Source: Brumimicrobium sp033722555 (GTDB taxonomy: Bacteria; Bacteroidota; Bacteroidia; Flavobacteriales_D; Crocinitomicaceae). From it: a stretch of DNA of 64,000 nucleotides. This document shows positions 54,777 to 62,887 of this stretch, piece after piece (position 1 is the stretch's first letter; each line of letters opens with the position of its first letter). The stretch is from contig JAWVYS010000002.1 of assembly GCA_033722555.1 (NCBI GenBank), forward strand, positions 62,001 to 126,000. Direction: 5' to 3'. The position numbers and the translations under genes were made by a program. The notes beneath the pieces were generated by a model. That model ran no database searches. It was not told the origin of the DNA and was given only the letters and a program-made list of their open reading frames with translations.

Positions 54777-56496
54777 ATTTCAAGCTATCCATTATTTTCT
54801 TACATTTTACCTTGAGTTCAGAAATGTCTTTATTTTTTGGAGCGAAACTATAGCGTAATTCATCAATTTCGTTGAAAACTGACAGAATCTGTTTGGCTGT
54901 TTCCGGTTCAAGCTCTTTGTCTTCTATCTTTTCAGTGATGAATCCACGCGTAATCTCTCCGGGGATGACCCCCCAGCGGTCTGCCAGAAACTGAGTAAAA
55001 GCATCACTGATCAATTTCAATTTCTCCTCATTGTTATTCAGTTCCTCGACCTTTTCGAGTTTTTCTTCAGAATATTTAAGAGCGATGAGTGTTCGTTGAC
55101 CCATTTCTTTCTTTGCGACCGCATCTTTTCTTATTCTGAAAGCAAATCCGAACACAAATCCCAGAAGAAGGGGTGAACTAAGAATTAAGGCCGTGGTCCA
55201 ACCTTGAAAAGTAAAATATCGGTTATTTTCTGATCCTTTTTCACTGATATAGGGTATCAGGACTCTTTCATCTGAACTTTCATCAGGTTTATGAATATCA
55301 GGAGAACCGGCAAAATCTTCAGAGGGGATTACTCTGATCTCTTTGATCGCTGCTTTTTTAATCACGTACTCCTTCTTTTCAGGATCAAAAAAAGCTATCT
55401 CAAGCGGCTCAAACATTACTCTCCCATCCTTATTTGCCTGAATATAATAAGTAAAAGTTTTCTTTCCCTCCGCTCCCAGTTCACTGAAGGAAACTGAATC
55501 AACCACTTCCGGGTCACCATATAATATCATACCCTTCGGGAGCGTAAGTTTAGGGGCCTCGATATTATGTAAATTGCCGTGACCGCTAATACTCACCTTG
55601 AGCTCGACTACCTTTCCCTGTTCTACCTTGCTTTCATTCATGGAAGCCGTCAAACTAAACTTACCCACTGCTCCAATAAAGGAAGAAGGAGTACCATCCG
55701 GAAGCGGTTTAACTTTAACTACTGTTTCATTCGATCTCACCCGTGCTCTCTCCGGAAATACTTTCCTGGGGTCGTCATAAAGCAGGATGATCTCAAAAGG
55801 AGAGATCTCATATGTTCCGGTTTTATCCGGGAAAACCAAGGATTTTCCTATCTTGAATGTCATGACGTCTCTTCCTGCAATTCGTTCATGGCTTCTGGAT
55901 ACGTGGTTTGTTGTTTGAAGGGATTTCACCTCTGCGGGGCCTTCAAAAGCAAAAGAATTATAACTTTCTACCTGAAGAATGTCAATCTGAGCGTAGACTT
56001 TGCCTTCAAGAATAAGCGGTTGTCCTTCATAAATTTCCTTTCCGGATTGCTGAATGATTCCAAAAATGGCCTTGTCCAGATTCTTGGCCGGATCTACACT
56101 TATCATGTTCCTCAACTTTCGTACTTTGACCATTTCAGTTTGGGAACTTATTTCACCCTTGGCCGACTGAATCTTAACCGGTCCGATTTTGTATTCACCC
56201 TCCTTTGAAAAATAACCGCTGAATTTCTGAAAACTGTATCTAACGACCTCTCCACGTCCACTTGAATAGTTAACGGATGAAGACATTCCCGAATGCGTGG
56301 GCCCACTCTGAACGAACTCATCCGGAAGTTCAAACTGAACGTTTCCCTCGACGTTCGTTTTGATGGTAATACTTATAACCTCACCTTTTTCACAGGTGTT
56401 AGGCTCAATTTCGAGCTCCACGAAAGGGTCCTGAGCAAATACGAAAGAAGTCAGAAACAAAAAGAGATATTTTATCAAAGATTGCATCGTTACCAT
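54760..56496 (-). CDS. batD: BatD, large periplasmic beta-sandwich protein with membrane anchor
   Basis: This is a 578-residue protein of the BatD (oxygen tolerance) family. A signal peptide (ending FVFAQ) is followed by repeated Ig-like domains (VELEIEPNTCEKGEVISITI, KFSLTASMNESKVEQGKVVE), then one membrane helix (about 430-452, ALILSSPLLLGFVFGFAF) and a cytoplasmic helical tail. The start may be ATG 56496, or 56487, which gives the shorter leader MQSLIKYL. It overlaps batC and batE, so the operon is translationally coupled. Its likely role is to support the VWA proteins BatA and BatB at the membrane, but no activity is known. Confidence 0.92.
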   Translation of the reverse strand: MVTMQSLIKYLFLFLTSFVFAQDPFVELEIEPNTCEKGEVISITIKTNVEGNVQFELPDEFVQSGPTHSGMSSSVNYSSGRGEVVRYSFQKFSGYFSKEGEYKIGPVKIQSAKGEISSQTEMVKVRKLRNMISVDPAKNLDKAIFGIIQQSGKEIYEGQPLILEGKVYAQIDILQVESYNSFAFEGPAEVKSLQTTNHVSRSHERIAGRDVMTFKIGKSLVFPDKTGTYEISPFEIILLYDDPRKVFPERARVRSNETVVKVKPLPDGTPSSFIGAVGKFSLTASMNESKVEQGKVVELKVSISGHGNLHNIEAPKLTLPKGMILYGDPEVVDSVSFSELGAEGKKTFTYYIQANKDGRVMFEPLEIAFFDPEKKEYVIKKAAIKEIRVIPSEDFAGSPDIHKPDESSDERVLIPYISEKGSENNRYFTFQGWTTALILSSPLLLGFVFGFAFRIRKDAVAKKEMGQRTLIALKYSEEKLEKVEELNNNEEKLKLISDAFTQFLADRWGVIPGEITRGFITEKIEDKELEPETAKQILSVFNEIDELRYSFAPKNKDISELKVKCKKIMDSLKYDERS

Positions 56497-57245
56497 TTTT
56501 TCCCGGTCTTAGACTCACCCTTTCCTTCCTGAGATTCGAAACCCCTCATTTTGCGTTTGGTTTCCATCTCTTTCTTTAATAATTCCTCGAGTAATCGCTC
56601 AGATTTTTTATCCGATAATTTTTCTGAAGGCGTTTGAGGATCCTGCTGACCAGAATTCTGCTGTGTATTCTGGTCCTGAGTATTTTGATTCTGTGTGTTC
56701 TGATTCTGCTGTTGTTGATCTTGCTGATTCTGTTCCTGTCCCTGCTGCTGATTCTTATTCTGCTGATCTTGATTCTGCTGATCCTTATTTGGTTGCTTTT
56801 TCTGCTGCTCTTCTTGCTGTTGCTGAAGTCTTCTTTTTGCCTCGGCCAGATTATATCTTGTCTTCTCATTCGAAGGATCGAGTCGCAAAGCTTTTTTATA
56901 GCTTTCCACAGCACCCGAATAATCTTTTTGTTTCATCTGAGCATTTCCTACATTGTGCCATTTCTCTGCCTGATCAACGGAGGTCTCGGCATTTGAAGCA
57001 GCCGATTCAAAAGCACTTCTCGCCATTTTGTAATCGCCCTTTCGATAGGCTGCATTTCCTATGTCTTTGGAGAGATCCACACCTTGGGGAGCAATCTTTT
57101 GTGCTTCGAGCAGGGTAGAATAGGCTTGGTCATACTTCCCCTCCTTATAAAGGTCTTTTCCTTTACGCAACGAATCCTGCCAGGACTGAGAATAAGTATT
57201 CAGGCCCATTAGCAATAAGCTCAATATAGTTACGAATCGAGTCAT
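56490..57245 (-). CDS. batC: BatC, TPR protein with Gln/Asn-rich tail
   Basis: This is a 251-residue periplasmic or membrane-associated protein. The ATG at 57245 overlaps the batB stop by four bases and gives a signal peptide (MTRFVTILSLLLMGLNTYSQ); a longer frame has no export signal. Residues 22-150 hold about three TPRs (LYKEGKYDQAYSTLLEAQKI, YSGAVESYKKALRLDPSNEK). From about residue 155 to 220 the sequence is almost only Gln, Asn, Asp and Lys, then a charged tail (RLLEELLKKEMETKRKMRGF). TPR plus low-complexity tail is typical of BatC in Bacteroidota. Confidence 0.9.
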   Translation of the reverse strand: MTRFVTILSLLLMGLNTYSQSWQDSLRKGKDLYKEGKYDQAYSTLLEAQKIAPQGVDLSKDIGNAAYRKGDYKMARSAFESAASNAETSVDQAEKWHNVGNAQMKQKDYSGAVESYKKALRLDPSNEKTRYNLAEAKRRLQQQQEEQQKKQPNKDQQNQDQQNKNQQQGQEQNQQDQQQQNQNTQNQNTQDQNTQQNSGQQDPQTPSEKLSDKKSERLLEELLKKEMETKRKMRGFESQEGKGESKTGKKW

Positions 57246-58399
57246 CTGACACCGGAATTTTCGTTCCTTTTGAATATTTCCCAAATAAATAAAATCATTA
57301 AAAAAATCAGCCCTAAAGTCAAGGGCCAAACATATCTGTTTTCCTTGACTTCGAACTCCAAATCTACTGTGTTACTTGCATTCTTGCTGTTAATTTGAGT
57401 TAAAAGATCTGAAATTATCGGAAAAGATTCGTTTGAAATATGGTATGCGCCTCCGCTTTCTTTTGCAATCTCACGAATCATTCCTTTATTGAGTTTAGAG
57501 ATGACTGATCTGCCGAGATCATCTTTCAGATAACCTGAACCGGGAGTATCGGATTTAGGAACGAGTGCGCCTTTTTCGGAGCCCAGACCAAGAATCAGAA
57601 GTTTTATTCCCGATTCATTTAGTGCTTCATAGGCTGATTGAAGTCCACCCTCGTGGTCTTCGCCGTCCGTAATTAGTACAACGACTTTCTTTACTTTATC
57701 CTCGGTGAAGAATTCGCTGGATTCTCTTAAAGCAGCGCCGATATCGGTTCCCTGATTGGACATGATGTTGGTAGAAAGATCCTCGATATACATTTTCGCT
57801 GCACTTTTATCCGCAGTTAAGGGCAGCTGAGGATAAACACTACCCGCGAATACGAGTATACCTATCTTTCCTGCTGACGCCTGATTGACAAACTGAACCA
57901 TCGCTCTTTTAGCCGCCTCGATTCTCGAAACATCACCTGACATATCCTGGGCGTTCATGGAGTTCGATACATCCACGGCAAACACGAGTTCAACATCGCT
58001 TGTCTGAGCCTGTACCTTTTTATTTCCAAAGGCAGGCTGCATGAGGGCCAGGATTACAAATACCAACGCATTTCTGATCAAAAAGAATCTGGTAAATGCA
58101 CCTAACGTTGAAACGGGATTGAGAAAAGTTCGCACGACTTTTTCACCGCCAAGTTTATCAATGAATCTATTTCTTTGCCCTAGATGGGAGAAAAAGATAA
58201 ACATGAGCAAAGGAATTATCAACAGAAACCATGCATATCCCGGTGTCAGGAATTCCACTTTTTCGCCTTTCATATTCTCATTAAATACTCCAAGCAGGTT
58301 AAGAATCTGGTATAGCAGAATCCAAAACAGTACTTCCCAAGACAATACTGAGATTATTGCCGCACGGATATTGTATTTATACCATTCTTTTTTACCCAT
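57242..58399 (-). CDS. batB: BatB, von Willebrand factor A membrane protein
   Basis: This is a 385-residue membrane protein with a VWA domain. Helices are at about 12-38 and 55-70, another near 105-122, and one at the C-terminus. The metal-binding MIDAS motif is DVSNSMNAQD (near residue 141), with the later parts ITDGEDHEGG and a Thr in TDIGAA. BatA and BatB of this family are paralogues and are thought to form a complex. The N-terminal 42 residues are extra; a start at the ATG at 58273 (MKGEKVEFLTPGYAW) is also possible. The overlap of 8 bases with batA favours the longer form. Confidence 0.9.
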   Translation of the reverse strand: MGKKEWYKYNIRAAIISVLSWEVLFWILLYQILNLLGVFNENMKGEKVEFLTPGYAWFLLIIPLLMFIFFSHLGQRNRFIDKLGGEKVVRTFLNPVSTLGAFTRFFLIRNALVFVILALMQPAFGNKKVQAQTSDVELVFAVDVSNSMNAQDMSGDVSRIEAAKRAMVQFVNQASAGKIGILVFAGSVYPQLPLTADKSAAKMYIEDLSTNIMSNQGTDIGAALRESSEFFTEDKVKKVVVLITDGEDHEGGLQSAYEALNESGIKLLILGLGSEKGALVPKSDTPGSGYLKDDLGRSVISKLNKGMIREIAKESGGAYHISNESFPIISDLLTQINSKNASNTVDLEFEVKENRYVWPLTLGLIFLMILFIWEIFKRNENSGVR

Positions 58400-59426
58400 T
58401 ACTTTTAAATAAGAGTTGTTCTACACCAAGTCCGAGAAAAAGAAAAATAAGCCCTGCCGTTAAAAATGATAAGGGTCTGTAAGGAGGCTCTCTTTTAATG
58501 GTATTATCAACCATCTTGGTTTTTTCCATTTCTTCTATTTCAGCATATATCTCCCGGAGTGAGTTTTTATCCGTGGCCCTAAAATATGCCCCTCCTGTGA
58601 TCTCGGCGATCTTTTTTAAAACCTTTTCATCAATACTTACTTTGGTATTCTGAATGATAGGTCCTAAGATCGTATTCACGGGCATCGAAGCATACCCTTC
58701 TTTGCCTACTCCTATTGTGTATACCGTAATATTTTTATTCTGTGCAAGCTGAGCAGCCTCCAAAGGTTCAACCTCACCCTTGTTCGATTCTCCGTCTGTC
58801 AGCAAAATAATAACCTTTGATTTTAAACTGTCACTTCTCAGTCTTGCCACCGCAGTTCCGAGTCCGGTTCCTATAGCCGTTCCGGCCTCAAGGTAGCCCG
58901 ACTGGATATTATCAATGGCTCTTTTCAAAAAGTTATAATTCCGGGTAGCAGGACAAGCAGTGTATGCCTCTCCTTCGTATACAACCAATCCAATACGGTC
59001 ATTTTTCCTACCATCGACGAACTCTTTGGCGACTTCTTTTGCAGCTTCTAACCGGTTGGGAAGAAAGTCTGTGGCCATCATACTGCCCGAAATATCCATA
59101 GCGATCATGATGTCTATTCCTTCACCATATTCTTCCAGGTTATCATCCGAATATGGCAATACAGGTTTAGCCACGGCAAATATCAGCATGACACTGCCGA
59201 TTCCAATACATGCGTAGATTCCTATCAGGAGCCATTTTATCGGATGAAACTGAACAGCTTTCAGGTCACTCGCAGGTCTGGAGAACTTGAAATTACCCCT
59301 TCTCTTTTGAAAAATTCTGTATCTGAAAAACAGCACAGGCGGTATCAGAATCAGTAACCACAACCAGTGCGGAGCAGAAAACTGATACTCCCAAAATCGT
59401 ATATTTAACAGGAGATTATTCATCAT
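58392..59426 (-). CDS. batA: BatA, von Willebrand factor A membrane protein
   Basis: This is a 344-residue membrane-anchored VWA protein. Helices at about 17-35 and 65-85 lead into the VWA domain, which faces the periplasm. The MIDAS motif is DISGSMMATD (near 110-119), supported by AGTAIGTGLGTAVARL and LLTDGESNKGEV. A final helix is at about 315-335. It overlaps the following batB by 8 bases and the preceding gene by 11. It is similar in plan to BatB but clearly distinct in sequence. Confidence 0.92.
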   Translation of the reverse strand: MMNNLLLNIRFWEYQFSAPHWLWLLILIPPVLFFRYRIFQKRRGNFKFSRPASDLKAVQFHPIKWLLIGIYACIGIGSVMLIFAVAKPVLPYSDDNLEEYGEGIDIMIAMDISGSMMATDFLPNRLEAAKEVAKEFVDGRKNDRIGLVVYEGEAYTACPATRNYNFLKRAIDNIQSGYLEAGTAIGTGLGTAVARLRSDSLKSKVIILLTDGESNKGEVEPLEAAQLAQNKNITVYTIGVGKEGYASMPVNTILGPIIQNTKVSIDEKVLKKIAEITGGAYFRATDKNSLREIYAEIEEMEKTKMVDNTIKREPPYRPLSFLTAGLIFLFLGLGVEQLLFKSNG

Positions 59427-60372
59427 TTATATTCAGATCAAGATCCGCAACCTCGTTCACTATTCTTCGCGCCTCATTCGTTACCGCAAAAACCTCTTCT
59501 CTGGGAGGATTTGAACGCGCAAATTTTACCATATCAGACTGCGTCAAAACTTTCGTAGTCAGTTTTACCGTATGCTTCTCCAAACCCTTAAAAGCCAAAA
59601 TGTCTTCTATTTCAGAGGTGGTTTTGTCCAGCATTCTCATCCCATAATGTCTTGCCAAAAAATCCCTGAGCAGCAAGGATAGATCAAAGTAAAATTCTTT
59701 GAGATCATGCTCGTATCCCTTTGATTCCTCAAGCGCATCTATTTTCTTTAGGGTTTCCTCTCTTAAACTGAGCGGAAGGATAACTTTGCCTTTTTTTCGT
59801 TTCTTAAGTGTGTAAAATATGATTGACCCTGTAAAAATCAGAATCAGCAGGATCCACCAGCCGTAATTAAAAAAGAAATTTTTCCAAGTGAAGGTATCTT
59901 CAGGTATTTCAGTGAATTCTTCATTAATATCATAAATATCTTTTGAAGGACCGGCAGAGGGACTTGTTACCCTAATGAGCGCGGGTGGAAAATAATAGAG
60001 ACTGTCTTCGACATACACCGGTTCAGGGGGGATAACCACAAAGGCACTGTCCCAGGCCGTAAGCGTATATGTTCCTTTCCAGATATATTTTTTTCCTTCT
60101 TTATAGACTGTATCGCGGAATTCATTCAATATTTCCAGTTCGTAGTTTTGGCCTACATTACCTTCCTGGTCTGAAGAGTTTCTTCCTAAAAAAATTCCGC
60201 GCTGAGGTTTATAAAAAATACTATCCATTTTTTCTTCAGAAACGATGGAGAAAGTGGCGCGAAGAGGTTCTCCGATCTGAATCTCATCCTGGTCAATAGA
60301 GAGATTCAGTTCCTGAGCGTGAGCCAGCAAGGAAATACATAAGAACATGAAATAAAGTGAATAAAATTTCAT
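59416..60372 (-). CDS. Bat operon membrane protein (DUF4381-like)
   Basis: This 318-residue protein has a signal peptide (ending LLAHAQ), an Ig-like periplasmic domain (LNLSIDQDEIQIGEPLRATF, IWKGTYTLTAWDSAFVVIPP), one membrane helix (about 168-190, WILLILIFTGSIIFYTL) and a cytoplasmic helical part (FDLSLLLRDFLARHYGMRML, EVFAVTNEARRIV). The layout is that of a small BatD-type protein. It is fixed in this position between the DUF58 gene and batA in Bacteroidota operons. Overlaps of 4 and 11 bases with its neighbours show coupling. No activity is known. Confidence 0.85.
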   Translation of the reverse strand: MKFYSLYFMFLCISLLAHAQELNLSIDQDEIQIGEPLRATFSIVSEEKMDSIFYKPQRGIFLGRNSSDQEGNVGQNYELEILNEFRDTVYKEGKKYIWKGTYTLTAWDSAFVVIPPEPVYVEDSLYYFPPALIRVTSPSAGPSKDIYDINEEFTEIPEDTFTWKNFFFNYGWWILLILIFTGSIIFYTLKKRKKGKVILPLSLREETLKKIDALEESKGYEHDLKEFYFDLSLLLRDFLARHYGMRMLDKTTSEIEDILAFKGLEKHTVKLTTKVLTQSDMVKFARSNPPREEVFAVTNEARRIVNEVADLDLNINDE

Positions 60373-61241
60373 TTGGCTCTACTCAAAAATAGGTTATTAA
60401 GTTCAGTGAGATATTTTCCTTCTGTTGAAAGAACAGCATAATCTATTCCCGATTTTCGAAAGTCCTCGTTCAGTTTTTCCTCAAACTTCTCAAATTTGTC
60501 CCTGTATTTCTTTCGCACCCATGAAAGACCAGTGTTAACCCATTTACTTACTCCTTTTTCCGAGTCATACATTTGGATCAACCCGAGATTGGGCAGTTCT
60601 CTCTCCCCAGGATCGAAGAGCCTCAATGCTATCACATCGTGCTTATTACCTGCTATTTTTAATCCTTCGATAAAGTTATTGGAATCAAAAAAATCTGAGA
60701 TCACAAAGCAGATACTCCTTTTCTTAACGACATTTCTGAAATATTTGAGTCCTTCGTTAAGATCGGTTCCTCTACCTTTTGCCTCGTAGTCTATAAGATC
60801 GCGCAGAATCATCATCGCATGACCTCTCCCCTTCTTGGGAGGAATGTAACGTTCCATGCGATCCGAGACAAAAATAGCACCTACCTTATCGTTGTTCATA
60901 ACAGCAGAAAAAGAAAGTACGGCAGCTACCTCAAGCATCAGTTCTTTTTTTGATTTTTCCGAAGTTCCGAAGTTTTCGGAAGCTGAGATGTCAAGGACGA
61001 GGATAACAGTTAATTCCCGCTCTTCTTCGAAGACCTTCACAAAGGGTTCGTTGAATCGTGCTGTAACATTCCAGTCGATATTTCTTACATCATCTCCGAA
61101 ATGATAATTCTTAACCTCAGAAAAGGCCATTCCTTTTCCTTTAAACGCAGAGTGATATTCTCCCGAGAAAACCTGTCGGGTCAACCCTCGCGTTTTTATT
61201 TCAATTTCCCTAACTCTTTTTAGAAGCTCTTTGGTATCCAT
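60369..61241 (-). CDS. DUF58 family protein of the MoxR-Bat system
   Basis: This 290-residue cytoplasmic protein has the DUF58 signature GDDVRNIDWNVTAR (49-62), which is usually next to a MoxR ATPase. A VWA-like fold follows, with a degenerate metal site DISASEN (84-90) and ICFVISDFFDS. It is thought to be a partner or substrate of MoxR. It starts 15 bases after moxR and overlaps the next gene by four. Confidence 0.94.
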   Translation of the reverse strand: MDTKELLKRVREIEIKTRGLTRQVFSGEYHSAFKGKGMAFSEVKNYHFGDDVRNIDWNVTARFNEPFVKVFEEERELTVILVLDISASENFGTSEKSKKELMLEVAAVLSFSAVMNNDKVGAIFVSDRMERYIPPKKGRGHAMMILRDLIDYEAKGRGTDLNEGLKYFRNVVKKRSICFVISDFFDSNNFIEGLKIAGNKHDVIALRLFDPGERELPNLGLIQMYDSEKGVSKWVNTGLSWVRKKYRDKFEKFEEKLNEDFRKSGIDYAVLSTEGKYLTELNNLFLSRAK

Positions 61242-61256
61242 TCGGTACTTTTTCTA

Positions 61257-62279
61257 TCAGGGCACTTCAATACGGCTCAGAATTTTGTTAACAATGGTTG
61301 TCGCATCGATCCCTTCTGCCTCCGCTTCATAAGTCAGGCCTAATCTATGTTGAATAACATCGGGAGCTACTGCCCGAATGTCTTCAGGAATTACGTATGC
61401 CCGGCCATTAAGAAAAGCATTCGCCTTTCCGGAAAGAGCTAGATTGATACTTGCTCTTGGCGAGGCACCGAAAGAAATCAGAGGCTCCAGATTCACGAGG
61501 TCAAAATCTGAAGGCTTACGGGTCGCAAAAACGATATCAATAATATATTTTTCAATTTTTTCATCAAGATAGATATCACGCACCATTGCGCGCAGTCTTA
61601 AAATTTCTTCCGGATTTGTAACAGCGGATGCCCTAGCCAGTCCTTCAGCACGGACGTTGCTTCGTAAAATGAGTTTTTCTTCTTCAGGCGTAGGATAATC
61701 GAGCCTTACCTTGAGCATGAACCTGTCAACCTGGGCCTCCGGTAACGGATATGTACCTTCCTGTTCAATAGGGTTTTGAGTAGCAAGTACTAAAAAAGGC
61801 TTTGGAAGCAAGAAGGTTTCATCCCCTATGGTCACCTGACGTTCCTGCATTGCCTCTAAAAGGGCGGATTGTACTTTGGCAGGTGCTCTGTTTATCTCGT
61901 CAGCCAAAATAAAATTTGCAAAAATGGGGCCTTTCGTCACTGAAAACGACTGTGTCTTCTGATTATATATCATGGTACCGGTAACATCGGCGGGCAATAA
62001 ATCGGGCGTAAACTGAATTCGACTGAAATCACCACCAATAACGTCCGAAAGGGTTTTAATAGCCAGGGTTTTGGCAAGCCCCGGAACACCCTCCAACAAT
62101 ATGTGGCCATCCGCCAATAATGCAATTAGAAGTCTATCCATCATTCTTCCCTGCCCTACAATCACCTTTGATAGTTCTTTTTTCATCAGGTTGATCAACG
62201 GGGTTTCCTGTTGTATCCTCTCTGAAAGCTGCCTGATGCTTTCGGCGGGTGTAATCGAATTGGGGGTATTTTCTTCCAT
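61257..62279 (-). CDS. MoxR-family AAA+ ATPase
   Basis: This is a chaperone-like ATPase of 340 residues that probably assembles or activates the VWA proteins BatA and BatB. It has Walker A GVPGLAKT (64-71), Walker B ILADE (124-128) with the family's INRAPAKVQSALLEAMQE, and sensor-1 VLATQNPIEQEGTYPLPEAQ. The ATG at 62279 is preferred over 62303, which adds eight residues not seen in the family. It is first gene of the eight-gene operon. A CATCTTTG box (7 of 8 to TAnnTTTG, 62308-62301 on the minus strand) lies 21 bases upstream and may be its promoter. Confidence 0.95.
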   Translation of the reverse strand: MEENTPNSITPAESIRQLSERIQQETPLINLMKKELSKVIVGQGRMMDRLLIALLADGHILLEGVPGLAKTLAIKTLSDVIGGDFSRIQFTPDLLPADVTGTMIYNQKTQSFSVTKGPIFANFILADEINRAPAKVQSALLEAMQERQVTIGDETFLLPKPFLVLATQNPIEQEGTYPLPEAQVDRFMLKVRLDYPTPEEEKLILRSNVRAEGLARASAVTNPEEILRLRAMVRDIYLDEKIEKYIIDIVFATRKPSDFDLVNLEPLISFGASPRASINLALSGKANAFLNGRAYVIPEDIRAVAPDVIQHRLGLTYEAEAEGIDATTIVNKILSRIEVP

Positions 62280-62512
62280 AATTGTAAAAACTGAATGATA
62301 CAAAGATGCCTAATGATAGGCCTTATGAAGGTTTGAGCCCTGTTAATTTATGTTAACAATCTGTTTTTCAGTACATAGTTAAAATTAAATTTAACGACCA
62401 TGCAACTTTTCAGGCAATGAATCGTTTATGTCTCTAAGTATTTTTACGTAGGTTAAACGAAAAATTAGTATATTGGCTTTGTTTTAACACCTTTATCGAA
62501 ACGCTTACTTTT

Positions 62513-62887
62513 ATGAAAACGAAAGAAAACGGCCGCTTATGTCTTGAATGTGAGACTCCTCTTAATGGAAGGAAAGATCAAAAATTCTGCGGCGACTACT
62601 GTAGAAATACTTACAACAATCGACAGAATGAGGACGCCAACAATTATATGCGTCGCATCAACAATATCCTTCGAAAAAACCGCAGAATATTGGATCGTTT
62701 AAACCCCAAGGGTAAGAAGACTGTTGATGCTATGACCCTCGCCGAGGAAGGTTTTAATTTCCATTATTTCACGAATATATACACCACCCAAAAGGGAAGT
62801 GAATATAAGTTTTGTTATGACAGGGGTTATCTCAAGCTCGAAAATGATGAATACATGCTTGTCCATAAGCAGGATTATGTGAAATAA
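62513..62887 (+). CDS. Small zinc-ribbon protein of unknown function
   Basis: This 124-residue cytoplasmic protein has an N-terminal Cys4 zinc ribbon: CLEC at 10-13 and CGDYC at 26-30, in the pattern of DUF2116-type zinc ribbons (QKFCGDYCRNTYNNRQ). The rest is helical and basic (MRRINNILRKNRRILDRL) and ends in a beta segment (GYLKLENDEYMLVHKQDYV). A nucleic-acid or protein-binding role is possible, but none can be assigned. The gene is divergent from the moxR operon with 233 bases between, and converges with the TonB receptor gene without any gap. Confidence 0.85.
   Translation: MKTKENGRLCLECETPLNGRKDQKFCGDYCRNTYNNRQNEDANNYMRRINNILRKNRRILDRLNPKGKKTVDAMTLAEEGFNFHYFTNIYTTQKGSEYKFCYDRGYLKLENDEYMLVHKQDYVK

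Noticed and set aside
55579..56208. 209-residue gene opposite batD
   Set aside because: It lies wholly within the conserved batD frame and has random-looking composition.
56634..57118. Leu/Ile-rich or Asp/Ser-rich genes opposite batC
   Set aside because: They arise from the repetitive Gln/Asn codons of batC read in other frames.
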